Assembly: GCA_963971225.1 (NCBI GenBank) | Contig: OZ020269.1 | Span: 87,784,783-87,848,782, forward strand | Direction of reading: 5' to 3' | Length of the DNA stretch: 64,000 nucleotides | Source: Melieria omissa | Lineage: Eukaryota > Arthropoda > Insecta > Diptera > Ulidiidae | Shown here: piece by piece, positions 9,058-19,864 of the stretch | Position numbering within the stretch: position 1 is the first letter of the stretch | Layout of the letters: every line of letters starts with the position of its first letter | Notes under the pieces: model-generated | Databases searched by the model: none | The model's input: only the letters and a program-made list of their open reading frames with translations | Told to the model about the DNA's origin: nothing | Translations under genes and position numbers: made by a program

Positions 9058-12000
9058 CTAATTAAGCCATTTCGAAGAGTGAATGAACTCAATCAAGTCT
9101 TTTATACTAGCCGAACTGAGTTCACTCAAGTTGTCGAAGAAAGGAGAGCCTAGGGTTTTCCATCTTCGTCTAGATAGAGCCGGACAGTTGCAGAGAAGGT
9201 GGCTTATAGATTCCTCCTCCTCTTCATTGTGGCAACTGCGGCAGAAGTCCCAACTGTTGACGCCTAGTCTGACGGCATGGCGTCCGAATAAACAGTGGCC
9301 CGTCAGAATTGCGACGACCGTACTAATATGCTGCCTGCTACGCGAGATAAGTGCTCTTGTACGCCTTAGATTAAAAACAGGCCAGAGCTGTCTGGTTATG
9401 GTACATGTGCTCTCCCCTTGCCATCGCCTGTTGGCCTTCTCTAGGAAGAGTGAACAGATCATTTGTTTACAAGAGGCAAGAGGAATGCCTGCCGTGACTG
9501 TGGTGCTGAGGTGCGGGAGGGTCGTGCCACGTCTGGCAAGCTCATCAGCTACACAGTTTCCACTGATGTCTTTGTGGCCCGGTACCCAGATAAGGATAAT
9601 GTTGTGCGCGTGCCCTAACTCATTTAGTAGGGAGCGGCAGAGAGTAACCACTTTCGATGTCGTTGAGACCTTCTTAAGGGCTTTTATTGCTGCCTGGCTG
9701 TCAGTGAAAATACGAACCGTACTCTTAGGAAGGTTGCGTTGTTTTAGCATAGACAGGGCTTTGAAAATGGCCAGAACTTCCGCTTGGAAGACACTGCAGA
9801 AATCTGGAAGACGAAAACATTCTTCCATGAGTGGATTTTCACACATTACTCCACCCCCTACTCTGCCATCCAGTTTGGAGCCGTCAGTATAGAAGCATAC
9901 TCCAGTTTTCGGAACCGTGTCCTGCTCCCACTCCCGTCTATGCGGTATGAGGGTTGAGAATTTGGAGTCGAAAACAAAAGATGGTAATGAGTAGTCTATG
10001 TTGTTACGTAAGTCAGGTGAACTGCCTAGAATCTGGCAGTGACCGAAATCAGTACGTGTCCATCTATTTATGGTATTTAGTCTCACTGCAGAGAGGGTAG
10101 CCATTTGTTTTCCGAAAAGGTCAACAGGAAGAAGGTGGAGCAGGGCGTAGAGTCCTTTGGACGGTGTCGACCGCATGGCCCCAGTAATAATGAGCGCCGC
10201 CGATCTTTGAACTGAGTCCAAAGGTTTCTGGTTGGTCCCCTTGTCCAGGGCAGTCCACCATACTACTGCTCCATAGAAAAGAATGGGCCTAATTACAGAT
10301 ATGTACATCCAGTACATGATTCGTGGTTGGAGACCCCATTTTTTGCCAACTGCTCTTTTGCAGGAGTACAGTGCAACAGTGGCCTTGCGAACCCTTTCTA
10401 GTATGTTCGCTTTCCAGTTAAGTTTCCTGTCCAGCAGTAGACCAAGATATTTGGCCTGCGAGCTGACAGTAAGACTAGTGCCATAAAGAGTAGGCGGGTC
10501 AAAAGTAGGAACTTGGTGCTTCCTTGTAAAAAGGACCAGATCAGTTTTGGATGGGTTAACGCCCATACCGTTCCGAGAGCACCAAGATCCCAATAGATTC
10601 AGTGCACCTTGAAGAAGATCAACCAGTGTCGGAATGTTCTTCCCAGATACCGCTACCGCCACGTCGTCTGCGTATGCAACTACCTTACACCCCGTATCGT
10701 TCAGTTGCAAAAGCAGGTCATTTATCGCTAGGTTCCAAAGTAGAGGAGAAAGGACACCCCCCTGCGGGGTGCCTCTGGTGACCCACCTTCTAACGGAGGA
10801 GCCGCCTAGCGAAGAGTTTATAATCCTTTTTGTTAAAAGGAGTTGAACTATGTCCACTAATGGTCTACATAGGTTTAAGTTGGTCAGTGAGCCAGTAATG
10901 GCCGTCGGAATAATGTTGTTGAAAGCTCCCTCAATGTCGAGAAAAGAGACCAAAGTGTATTCTCTGAAAAGGAGGGAGTATTCAATCTGCCGCACGAGTG
11001 CATGAAGAGCCGTCTCCACGGATTTACCCTTCGTATATGCATGTTGATTGGGTGAAAGAAGATGGCCCACTTTATCCCTAATATAAACGTCGATGAGCCT
11101 TTCAAAGACTTTAAGAAGAAAAGAGGACAGGCTGATAGGCCTGTGGTCTTTTGCTTTTGAGTGTGAGACCTTCCCCGCTTTAGGTATGAAGATCACGTTT
11201 ACCTCAGTCCAGATAGTAGGAATGTGAGACAAGTGTAGAATAGCTACACAAATCTCCAGTAGCCACGGTACGGCCAAGTCTGATGTGTGTTGCAAGTCAG
11301 CTGGTATAATACCGTCAGGCCCTGGAGACTTGAAAGGCAGAAAGCTATTTATAGCCCAGTGCAGTTTTTCGCTGCTAACTATGTCTTGAACCCCCATGCT
11401 ATGATGAAGGCCGATTGAACCAGTTGTATCCAGGGTAGTTGCGTCAGTACAGCCATTTCCCGGAAAATGGGTGTCAACCAGGAGTTCGATTGTCTCTTGG
11501 CTTGACGATGTCCAGGAACCGTCTTCCCTTTGCAGAAAGCTAGGGACTGCTGGACAGGAAGCGAGTATCTTGCGAAGGCGACTGGCCTCAGAGTTACATT
11601 CTATATTCTGACAGAAATTCCTCCAGGAGGATCGCTTGGCAGATCTTATCGCTTTTTTAAAAATCTTTAGTCTGGCTTTATATTCAGACCAGTCGTTTGT
11701 CGCCCTAGCGCGATTGAAAAGTTTTCGGCACTCCCTTCTAAGCACAGCTACCTCAGAGTTCCACCAATTTGGTTTCGTATTACCCCAGAGCGGTCTCACA
11801 GGGCACGACTTCTCAGTGGCAACTTTGTAGGCAGCTGTAAGGGAAGCTACCGCATTATCTAATTTCTGAACTGAGTCAATTTTACTGGGACCATCATTTG
11901 GCAGTGATCTTACAAAGATTTCCCTGAAATTGTCCCAGTTAGTTCTAACTCTGTTTCTATAAGAGGTGACCAGAGGGGTTGCGACTTCTATGCGAAAATC

Positions 12001-12641
12001 TATATACCTGTGGTCAGAGAAGGAGTGCTCTGTGGAGACTTTCCATTCTTTGAGCAGATTAGTGGCAAATTCATTTACCAGTGAAAGATCGAGAACCTCT
12101 TCACGAACTGAGGTGATAAAAGTGGGCTCATGCCCAGTGTTTGCAACATATAAGTTGGTGCTAACAATATAATCAAAGAGAGACTCACCTCGCGGGTTTA
12201 TGTCCGAACTGCCCCAGATGGTGTGGTGCGCATTGGCGTCTGTTCCGATGACCAATGGCATCCTGTCCTTCCTAGCCGCCTCCACCGCATTTTTCATCAG
12301 AAACGGTGGGGGATTCTCCGAGTCATCGTGGGCCATGTATGTGGAAGCCACCCATAGTGTGGAGCCCGGTGTTTCCAGCGCCGCCACTACGCTATCTGCG
12401 TCACTGAAATTAGTAAGAATAAACGCGTTAATATGTTTTTTGATGAGGATACAGGATCTGTTTTACCTCCGCAGGGTATATACAGAGTCCTGTATCCTGG
12501 CGCGTTGAGACCATGAATGCGCCCGTTGCAGACCCAGGGTTCCTGCACGAGCGCTATCTCCTCCCCATTTTTTGAGAGTCGGAGGAGAAGTGCGGCAGAT
12601 GCCGCTTTAGAGTGGTGCAAGTTAATTTGCACCACTTTCAT
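9058..12641 (-). pseudogene. LINE copy 1 ORF2 (endonuclease-RT-RNase H), one frameshift
   Basis: ORF2 starts at the ATG 12641 (MKVVQINLHHSKAAS), overlapping ORF1 by 20 bp, and ends at 9058. Compared with copy 2 it lacks one T in a T-run near 12470, which shifts the frame inside the endonuclease domain; from 12387 down to 9058 the frame is open again for 1109 codons. Intact parts include the rest of the APE-type endonuclease (DANAHHTIWGS, SDHRY), RT (FLDIEGAFNN, YADDVAVAV), RNase H (YTDGSKLDG, TDSQAAIKAL, WVPGHKDISGN) and a C-terminal cysteine-histidine finger. A single indel is the only lesion I found. Confidence 0.92.
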
Positions 12642-14247
12642 GTCCACCCACGGGAGGATCCGACTGTGCGACGATAGTGCTGTCTGCGTCGTCGGAGTGG
12701 GAAGACAGCAGTAGTTCGTCCTCTGAGGGTCCACCGAACAGCTCACGGACCATGTACGACGTGGATTCTCCGGACGTAATACTAGCCGTGTCTTCCACTT
12801 CTGACACCTCCATGGCCTGTACGTCAGTAACCACATTAGTGTCCTGACGATATACGTGCAAAGTAAGCTGAGAAAAGCAGAAATTAATCTCACCCTTCTT
12901 CGCAGCGAGGGGGGCTAGGGATTCCTCGTTCAGGATGATAACCATCTGGCGCGAGTTACCTACAGCCTCACCTAGTCTGGCCACCCTCCAGTCAGCGGTG
13001 GGGAGGTCCGGGTTTCCCAGCTTAATCAGCTGTAGTATGGTCGCAAGGTCGGAGTAATTTGCCGGAACCCTTGTTCGAGAACGGGGACGATTCGGGATCT
13101 TGTCCCGTGTTACGGCTTCGAGCCGTGCACCAGGCCAGACTTCGCCGATTTCTGCGATTGCCAGCGTGTAAAGCTCGGCAGAGCGCTGATCCGCACACGA
13201 AGTGAGTTTTATGCGATTTTGGAACCATCCAAAATCGCGACAGCATGGTGGAGGACCCGGGTTTTTGGCCATCACATCTATGTAAACTGGCCACAGCTTG
13301 TTTTCCACCAGTGACCAGTTTTTAGGCGAGATCGAGCCATCCGTGTTGCTGTGATCTATTACCGCCAGAGTGAGGCTTTCTTTTGCAGCCTCTCTGAAGG
13401 AGCGAAAACTACGCCTATTGCCCATCGGGGTCTGAGAGGTCCTGGCGCGTTTAGCCGCTGCCAGGGGTTCCTCAACTGATCGCTGCCGCTTGTTGACCAT
13501 AGTCTTGGTCGCGTGCTCAGCAATCACCGCCTTGGCCCATTCACGAGAGGCTTTGTCCTTCTCCGTGAGGTCTTCGTCCTTAACTGCGCTTAGCCGGTCG
13601 AGGATTTTGTGTGCCGATCTCCTGTCGCGGTACGCTTGTGTCGAAGCACTGACAGCGCGCGCATTAGACGGCTTAGTGGAGGTAGCCTGATTTGCTACAA
13701 TTTGGCGAAACGTGGGTTTTGCACCTGACGACATCGCACTTTTGGGTTTCACAGCCTCTTTATCATACTTGGCTGGCATGGAGTGGGCACTCTGTCCTGA
13801 TCTGCTCATAGACTTCGTGCTATACAAAACGTGGCTTCGGTTGGCATTTGGTGCAGCTTCTGGACCTCCTTTTAAAAATGGGCGGACATTGGACCTAGGT
13901 TGTCCCAAGGGTCTAGCCCCACCCTGAGAGGGAGAAGCCACAACCTGCCTATCTGAAGCTGGAGTGATCTTAGTGCCCGAAAAGCCCTTGACACTTCGAT
14001 CAGCCGTTGATATGGCTGCACTATTTCGCGCAGCCATATTACCAGAAATAGTTGAGGCGCTGCGTTTAGCTACGCTCTTACCACTGGTATTATTACCAGA
14101 AGCTGTTGTGGTAGCGCTGCGTTCAGCTACACTTTTACCACTGGAAAAATGTGTTTCTCCTAGTGACACCACCCTATTTCCCTCAGTGGCAGCGCTGCGC
14201 TCAGCTGCGCTGTTGCCCTCGGGGTTTTTATTTGCCCTATGTGGCAT
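12622..14247 (-). CDS. LINE copy 1 ORF1 protein
   Basis: 541 codons from ATG 14247 to the stop at 12622. The N-terminal half is low complexity, Ser/Ala/Lys-rich, with imperfect repeats of the type GKSVAERSA. A basic stretch (NKRQRSVEEPLAAAKRART) follows, then a folded region (about residues 270-470) containing NRRSFRSFREAAKESL, CCRDFGWFQNRIKLTSC and LPTADWRVARLGE, which resembles the nucleic-acid-binding module of ORF1 proteins from insect RNase H-bearing LINEs. No CCHC knuckles are visible. The acidic Ser-rich C-terminus overlaps the ORF2 start by 20 bp. Presumed role: RNA binding in the LINE particle. Confidence 0.85.
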   Translation of the reverse strand: MPHRANKNPEGNSAAERSAATEGNRVVSLGETHFSSGKSVAERSATTTASGNNTSGKSVAKRSASTISGNMAARNSAAISTADRSVKGFSGTKITPASDRQVVASPSQGGARPLGQPRSNVRPFLKGGPEAAPNANRSHVLYSTKSMSRSGQSAHSMPAKYDKEAVKPKSAMSSGAKPTFRQIVANQATSTKPSNARAVSASTQAYRDRRSAHKILDRLSAVKDEDLTEKDKASREWAKAVIAEHATKTMVNKRQRSVEEPLAAAKRARTSQTPMGNRRSFRSFREAAKESLTLAVIDHSNTDGSISPKNWSLVENKLWPVYIDVMAKNPGPPPCCRDFGWFQNRIKLTSCADQRSAELYTLAIAEIGEVWPGARLEAVTRDKIPNRPRSRTRVPANYSDLATILQLIKLGNPDLPTADWRVARLGEAVGNSRQMVIILNEESLAPLAAKKGEINFCFSQLTLHVYRQDTNVVTDVQAMEVSEVEDTASITSGESTSYMVRELFGGPSEDELLLSSHSDDADSTIVAQSDPPVGGHESGAN

Positions 14248-14748
14248 CACCTAAGGACCAGGTGGTTAATAAAAGGAGAAAAAGAAAAAGAAGAAGAAGA
14301 CTTATCTTATGGGGGGAAAAAATGGCGCCTAAACACAATGGCTTGCCACTGGAGCCCCAGGGGTCCCTCGCCGCCGTCACCGCACCGCCGAGAGCTCATC
14401 GGCAGTCGCGCCACCAAAGGCCAGGACCGGCGCCTGCGTCCAATGCCGCCGGCTCCTCCTCCGAGAGCAGAAAAACTGAAAAACAGCAGCAGCGGCTAAA
14501 ACTTGCGAAGGCAAGAACGGCAACCAGCAGGCCACCAAAAAAAAAACACCAACAAAAACACGCGAACAGCCACCAGGACTTGGCGACAATCGCGAGAGTT
14601 AATAGCGCGTGCGCAAGGTGCTCCAAAAACACCAGAGCCCTTGCTCCTAAGAAAAATCGAGCACTAATCGACACTTTCGCGTTTAAATTCGCCGAAAATT
14701 TAAAGATATAGCGCAAAAACCACGGAGCACAAAAAGATTTCATGCACT

Positions 14749-16104
14749 TCAGTGCAGCGTTGCCAGACGTTCTGTTGCATCTAATTGATCTACGTATTCA
14801 TTTAGTGTCTGTTCGTAATTGCAGTCTTCCTCGTCTTGGTGTTGTTGTGACTGCGTTTCCTCGGTGTTAATATGGAAATTTCTTTGTAGTTTTGGGGGTA
14901 CTTGGTTGTATGCATTTCCCTGTGTGGGTCTCTTTCCTGCATATTGGAATGGTGTGGGCCTATTTGCATAATTCACGTTTGCGGTTTTCATGCTTTCGTC
15001 CACCTCCATTGGTTGGGGTGGTTTTGGTTGATGTGGTCTGGGTGGTGGGAATTGGGAATAATTATTTCCATATTGCTGTTGAAAATTTCTTTGTGGCTGA
15101 TAGTAGTAAGAGTTGTTAAGTGGTCGGGGATTTTGTAAATTTCCTTGTCTGGATTGCGGAAAATAGGCTAATTGGGGGAAAAAGTGTTTTTGTTGCGTAT
15201 TGGGATAAGGTTTGCGTGGAATTGGTGGTGGTATGTTTATGTCCATGCCCCTGTTGGTCCCACCAGTATTCCTAGCATGATGAGCTCGGTAATTCTGGTT
15301 TTCAAGCTTTGTACAGAGATGAAGAGCTTGAGGTAGATCAACAGGCTCTTTCATTCCGAACAGCCGAGGCAAGTCGCCCCTAAGGCCTCTTACGAACGTG
15401 TCAAGGGCCTTATCCCTGTAGTTTTTTGTCAGGACATACATGGATTTGGTGCCGATGTCCTTACAGGAAATCTTATTTAGAATTAAGGATAAATGTTCGT
15501 AGACGGCTTGATAGAATTGTTCAATGGTTTTGTTGCCCTGCACTAGAGTAGTCATCTGGTACTCTAGTGTACCAAGATCCCTTCTGTCTGCATAATGCAG
15601 TGTTAAGCAGTGTGAAATGCTATCCCAATTGAGCGGAGTGTTGTAGGACTCCAACACGTTATCGGCATTGCCGATAATTTTGTTTCTAATGATATTTATT
15701 ATACCAAAATATTTGGGGGTGCCTCTAATGGGTTCGTATATTTTTAAAATTCGATCCACGCTCTTTTTCCAAGAGCTATACTCAATATGGTTGCCTGAGA
15801 ACTCTCTTAGGCATCGCACCACATCTGGCACTTTATCAAGTTCGTCGATATTGTTTCTATTTTCGATGTGTATTTCCTCGTCCGTATTGTTAAACAAATT
15901 TGCGTTTGGATTTTTTATGGAGTCAATAATTGTCTGGCGTTCTGAAATGCAAACTCTATTAACTATTCTGGTTATGATGGCCTCTAATTCGGGAGTTGCG
16001 TTTACTTGTGGGGGGTTGGTAGAAAGAGCCGGTGCGGGATTGGGAGGGGTCCCGGAGGGAAGATTCAGAACAGAGGGGCGGATGAGATTGTTGGGGTTCG
16101 ACAT
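14749..16104 (-). CDS. gag: Errantivirus A Gag, N-terminal part (split by the LINE)
   Basis: From ATG 16104 the frame runs through a typical errantivirus Gag: RVPDVVRCLREFSG, YSSWKKSVDRIL, IINIIRNKIIGNADNVL, YADRRDLGTLEYQM and FVRGLRGDLPRLF. The C-terminal third is Pro/Gln/Asn-rich (PQRNFQQQYGNNYSQFPPP) and lacks zinc knuckles. True Gag coding stops at the LINE junction (14783); the extra residues to 14749 are read-through into the LINE. The gene resumes at 8919 (..EDVPTDETNDFTD..) and ends at 8866-8868. Apart from the LINE no lesion is seen. Gag packages the genomic RNA. Confidence 0.9.
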   Translation of the reverse strand: MSNPNNLIRPSVLNLPSGTPPNPAPALSTNPPQVNATPELEAIITRIVNRVCISERQTIIDSIKNPNANLFNNTDEEIHIENRNNIDELDKVPDVVRCLREFSGNHIEYSSWKKSVDRILKIYEPIRGTPKYFGIINIIRNKIIGNADNVLESYNTPLNWDSISHCLTLHYADRRDLGTLEYQMTTLVQGNKTIEQFYQAVYEHLSLILNKISCKDIGTKSMYVLTKNYRDKALDTFVRGLRGDLPRLFGMKEPVDLPQALHLCTKLENQNYRAHHARNTGGTNRGMDINIPPPIPRKPYPNTQQKHFFPQLAYFPQSRQGNLQNPRPLNNSYYYQPQRNFQQQYGNNYSQFPPPRPHQPKPPQPMEVDESMKTANVNYANRPTPFQYAGKRPTQGNAYNQVPPKLQRNFHINTEETQSQQHQDEEDCNYEQTLNEYVDQLDATERLATLH

Positions 16105-16945
16105 CTTATTGTATAAAAATTCACCCTTTTGCTTATATTTGTATGTCTTAAAGTTTACTTTTTATTCAGTTGATTAAATTTTTGTTTCTCTTAATTCTTT
16201 AATTTATCGTTAATGTAACCTCTCCTATGGAGAGGGTCCTTTTTGCTCCGGAGGGTCCCGTGGGAATCTCGGAGCTAGGCGCAATTTATAGGCTGGAGGG
16301 ACTCGTAAGTGTCGCAGCCTTAGTTATATTGTGTTATAATTCTACGTTGATTGTTATTAAAAAAATCCTTTTTTTTTTTTGGATAGTTCGTATTTTGTTT
16401 CAATATCTAGGATTCTAATTTTATTTAGAATGATTTCGAGCGCACTAGCTTTTTAATTTCTTTCTTTATTCAATTTTTCATTCAGTTGTTTTTTTTTTAT
16501 AATCTTAACTCTATTGATTTTTTTAACTTCTTAAATTCACCTTTGCGTTTTGTTACACGGATGCACTTTTTGGTTCTTATCATAACATTTCTCTTAATTT
16601 CGCTTATATTTTCAACTTCACTTTTTCATTTACAATATCTGTTGCATTCAAAAAAAAAAAAATTTCTTATGTTAGGCTTACATTAGTATCGTTCCGCGCA
16701 TCATCTCCAGGGGGAATCCTTTTTGCTGTGTTACGGCTACTCGGGGTCCTAGATGATGACTGTCTTGCACGTCTCCCTTCCTCAAGCGTGGGTAAGGGAC
16801 TTGTTTTTAGATTTGTGTTGTGGGTTGGTAGAGTTACCTGCCCAGGTCCAAGGAGACGAGCCAATCCGGGTCGATTTAATCCTGTGGTTGTGGTTAGCGT
16901 GGCGAGCCTCCCGGGGTCGACTTAATCACTTTTTGCCACTCCTGG
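16105..16945 (-). other. Errantivirus A 5' leader
   Basis: About 840 bp between the primer site and the gag ATG. It is AT-rich in its gag-proximal half and holds no convincing ORF. In this family the leader carries the splice donor for env mRNA; I cannot fix that site by eye. Confidence 0.6.
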
Positions 16946-16962
16946 GCCCCACGTTGGGCGCC
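16946..16962 (-). other. Errantivirus A primer binding site (tRNA-Lys)
   Basis: The minus strand reads GGCGCCCAACGTGGGGC right after the LTR, complementary to the 3' end of tRNA-Lys, the primer of the gypsy group. Confidence 0.88.
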
Positions 16963-17252
16963 AGTTAAATAAAAATTTACTTTTTATTAAATAAAAATTA
17001 AACAGAGCTATGCTCCTCTTTATTTGAGATTCAAAAACGGAATGAATTACAAGTAAGTAAACCGAAAGCTGCTAGCCGCTCCAACAGCGTTGGTGGCACC
17101 ACAATATTCTGGGAATTGCATTTTTTGCTTCCCAGACGCATTGTCAGCATATTTGCTTGCTGGTGGTGTTTTGTTTATTTTAACTTCGAATATTCATCGT
17201 TGCTGACTGGTATTTTTGATTATTTTCGTTTCAAACATTGTCGTTGCTAACT
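16963..17252 (-). repeat. Errantivirus A 5' LTR
   Basis: 290 bp starting AGTTAAATAA and ending GCTAACT (plus strand). It is followed by CATA, the same 4 bp that precede the other LTR. Confidence 0.95.
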
Positions 17253-17560
17253 CATATAATGCTCTACTGAAACTCCAAAATAATTAATAAAACAAAGGTT
17301 TGGTGGCAGAACATCGGGGAATCCCCTTTGTATATATTGTACGCAGACTTTTTCTGCCATAAGCAGCGGTGATTTTTAAGACATTTAATTTTTATAATTC
17401 TTAGGTTAAACTTATCTTCATGAAGCTTATCTAACAAGATAGCAAAAACATTACTGTATAAAGAAAACATCAGATATAAAAAACATTTTTTTGTTAGTGT
17501 TTTCATAACAAAATACAATTTTTGTCTCATGTACGCAGACTTTTTCTGTACATGTACAGA
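17253..17560 (-). mobile_element. Tc1-like transposon 5' terminus (IR/DR type)
   Basis: The motif TGTACGCAGACTTTTTCTG occurs at 17338-17356 and again at 17530-17548 in the same orientation, as in Tc1 elements with two direct repeats inside each long terminal repeat. The transposase start is at 3537 on the far side of the errantivirus; removing 3596-17252 and one CATA puts terminus, leader and transposase in the right order. The outer end is near 17560. Confidence 0.7.
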
Positions 17561-17945
17561 ACCCAAACTTTTAATGTGGAATAGCTTCGGAACAATAAGT
17601 TGGAAAGCTTTGAAGTTTCGTATATCATCGTCCCATAGATGTGCTATTCTACTGGCAAAATATTATGGGCGTTGAACAAGGAGCGCGGCATATTTTTTGT
17701 GACTGAAATTTTCCGCGTAACTTTGGAACTGAAAGTCACATATTAATGAAACCAGGTCACACCCTTCGGCTGAAGGAATGGATTGGGCATTACATAAAAG
17801 AGGCGTGGTATCGCCCATAGAGTATAGTATGAAGAAACTTGATTTATTGGGCCCATTGACTTCAAGCTTGCGTGCAAAGCCGCAGTAGTATTGAATAATT
17901 GGAATATGTGCATGCATATGCAGGGATCGATGTTTTGTGTTGCGG
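17561..17945. other. Unassigned sequence
   Basis: About 385 bp. An 84-codon minus frame (17663-17917) shows no family signature that I recognise. Nothing else is supported. Confidence 0.4.
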
Positions 17946-18206
17946 CTACGATGGGGTTTCGAGTGCCTTAAAAGAATTCTCGTTTAATTTTCCCAAAGCT
18001 CCTTGGTAGAGTGCTTCCATAATAACTTTGTTAGCAAAAAGCTTCTTTTTGCTTTCTAAATTCCTGTGCAAAGCCTCCCACGAGACGCTTAGAGCAATGG
18101 CTTCATCTTGGAGCTTCTTGCTATTTACGAGGCTTTCAACTGCTCTGCTTAGCAGTTTATTACGATCAAGTTCCAATCTTCGTTTTTTTCTGGGGTTTTC
18201 CATTTC
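17946..18206 (-). CDS. Unrecognised exon, possibly a Myb/SANT-MADF-type regulator C-terminus
   Basis: A minus-strand frame with a plausible splice acceptor (..TTTTTTGTCATAG) just before GAAATGGAAAACCCC at 18206, ending at TAA 17946. The sequence is basic then helical (NPRKKRRLELDRNKLLSRAV, KKKLFANKVIMEALYQGALG). The last segment resembles the helix that ends many insect MADF or PIF/Harbinger-accompanying DNA-binding proteins; this is a weak similarity from memory of the family, not proof. It could be a host gene piece or the second ORF of a DNA transposon. Upstream (18220-18398) a small frame starting MAGRRREQRNESENK may be an earlier exon. Confidence 0.3.
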   Translation of the reverse strand, partial: EMENPRKKRRLELDRNKLLSRAVESLVNSKKLQDEAIALSVSWEALHRNLESKKKLFANKVIMEALYQGALGKLNENSFKALETPS

Positions 18207-18605
18207 CTATGACAAAAAATGAAAAAAAATAATAATCAAGTTGAATTTTTTACAGCGGCATTGGTATTGGTGCATCGTTTTCCGCCGCTGTTGCGCCTGC
18301 GCACATTTTATTTTCACTTTCATTTCGTTGCTCTCTTCGTCGTCCAGCCATTGTTGCTCCTTCATTCGATTCCCCTCGCGGAGTTGCAAAATTCTCATGT
18401 AACGAAAAATTTAAAGCGTCGTTTCCCGTCTTTCTGCGTCTTGTTACTTCCTCGTTTCGTCCTCTTCGTTCTGGCTAAAGCTAATTTTTTTTTCATAACT
18501 TGCGTGACCGCTGTATGTTGGTCTCGGTGATCACTGATTCTTTTGATACATTTGTAACTTTCGGATGCTTGTAAACCTTTCTGCAAACATTAGTTGCTTT
18601 ATCGT

Positions 18606-19180
18606 TCAGCTTCCCAGTGGGGTTTTGCCGTTCCGGCGATTGCAGTAACAACGCTGTAAAAAAAGCACAAATAAGTAACGAATTAATATATGTTTATGTT
18701 CGCGCCTTACCACGTCCTCAGTTGGGAATAAAAAAATTATTTGGTCTGCAAAATAGACAATTTCTTTCATCGTCGACCGCTCTGCGAAATATTCCACGAT
18801 GGTATTTACTAAAATTCCCCACAATACTGAATGTTCCTTGTATTGTTGCAGAACATGTTGGTCTCTCGGGGTAGCACTAAGAACTGCATCCAAAGACTTG
18901 ATTAGAATGTTTTCCGCAGAGCTTGGGTATTCTTGACTCCATTTCGTCCAACTAAAAAACGATCCTAAAGAAACAATGTCTGCCTACAAAAATAATTGTT
19001 TAAGTAGAAAAAATCGTTTTCTTTTAAGTGATGCTAAACTCACATCATTTTGACGCCAATGTTCAAGTCTTTCTTTGAACTTAATGCGAATTCCAAGCTT
19101 TGGAAGAGGGAAAAGTTCATGTATGTCCTCATCTTTGATGAAGTAGATACTCTCTACATCCAACTTATATGTTCGCGTCT
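18606..19180 (-). CDS. Three-exon gene fragment with SAM-like domain (uncharacterised)
   Basis: Three minus-strand blocks join with good GT-AG borders in phase 0. The first (about 19180-19044) encodes YFIKDEDIHELFPLPKLG and ends at GTGAGT. The second (18983-18711) has acceptor TTTTTGTAG and donor GTAAGG and encodes SWTKWSQEYPSSAENILIKS through IIFLFPTEDV. The third (18653-18606) has acceptor TTTTTTTACAG and ends with a stop. The first exon resembles the small SAM-like fold (..DIxELFPxxGxRxKF..) of many insect proteins of unknown role that pair it with an ELFPTE-type second domain. Short introns and clean borders suggest a once-functional gene or transposon-borne gene. No start codon was identified. 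Confidence 0.4.
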
Positions 19181-19864
19181 TCGCGCAGAGGAAAAAAAAC
19201 AATTATCTTGCGGAATCAAACACAACTTGTTTTCGACTGACCTTTATTGATTTTTATGAATATTTATAACATTTTACTGTGCTTACTCTACGTTATTACT
19301 ATAATTGGTTATAATAAATATTGCTTATTGCAGCTAACTACGGGTCGTTGCTCGACCCAGTTCTTCGCTTGCAAAATGCTTGCGCTGCGAAGCATTAGTG
19401 CGAGTCGCTGACGCATGTCTCTCGAGCTCATAAACCTTGAGGTGCACCGACAGTACTGCTTAGGGTGCTAACTTCCATGCCGCAGTCTGTAAATGGAAAA
19501 TTTACACACTGTCACTCTGGATACTTTCCCAATAAAATTTTGTCAATAACTAAAACCAGGAGAATAAAATACTATAAGTTAAGTTTTTCTTCCGCTTCCG
19601 CTGTACAGTTTTCTTCCGCTGGTTGAATGTGACTTCAGTTCTGTTTTTTCTTTCGAAGCGGTTTTCCTGCTCACTTTTGTTCAGCACTTCTTCGGAGGCA
19701 CTTTTTCGAATGGTAACCGAAATCGATACTCGCAGCCCTGTCAGCGTTTTCACCCAAAAGACCGCAATGCGTTGCGAACTTAAAAAGGGACCTTAATTCC
19801 TTTTTGGTATTACTACTCTTTCAAAATAGTTCGCAATTTTATTACTAAAAGAGTATTCTCTAAA
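19181..19864. other. Unassigned AT-rich sequence
   Basis: Nothing recognisable. A Lys/Arg-rich minus frame at 19550-19753 has no family signature. Confidence 0.4.

Larger units (their letters stand above)
8934..14769 (-). mobile_element. Full-length non-LTR retrotransposon (LOA/I-type LINE), copy 1
   Basis: 5.8 kb on the minus strand with 14-bp target-site duplications. Order: a 5' UTR of about 520 bp, ORF1, ORF2 (endonuclease, RT, RNase H), a 3' UTR of about 120 bp and a tail of AACCTAACCTAACC instead of poly(A). RNase H within ORF2 points to the I/LOA group; the clade is my inference. It inserted in the gag gene of errantivirus A, so it is younger than that provirus. It is nearly identical to copy 2 (43928-49756). 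One missing T near 12471 breaks ORF2. Confidence 0.95.
3596..17252 (-). mobile_element. Errantivirus (gypsy-type endogenous retrovirus) A, LTR to LTR, with nested insertions
   Basis: A complete provirus on the minus strand, flanked by the 4-bp duplication CATA (3592-3595 and 17253-17256), as expected for errantiviruses. Order on the minus strand: 5' LTR, tRNA-Lys primer site, leader of about 850 bp, gag, pol (-1 frame), env, polypurine tract, 3' LTR. Without the 5.8 kb LINE (8934-14769) and the 331-bp insert in integrase (6308-6638) it is about 7.5 kb, a normal size. Pol carries at least two frameshifts; gag (apart from the LINE) and env are open. The LTRs differ by one substitution plus a local inverted duplication, so the insertion is fairly recent. 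Confidence 0.93.

Noticed and set aside
9083..9892. 269-codon plus-strand ORF (and its twin at 44079-44888)
   Set aside because: It is antisense to LINE ORF2, present in both copies only because they are near-identical, and has no domain signature.
14151..14711. Plus-strand ORF of about 186 codons over the LINE 5' end (twin at 49148-49696)
   Set aside because: It runs antisense to ORF1 and the 5' UTR, is low complexity and differs in length between the two copies through indels.
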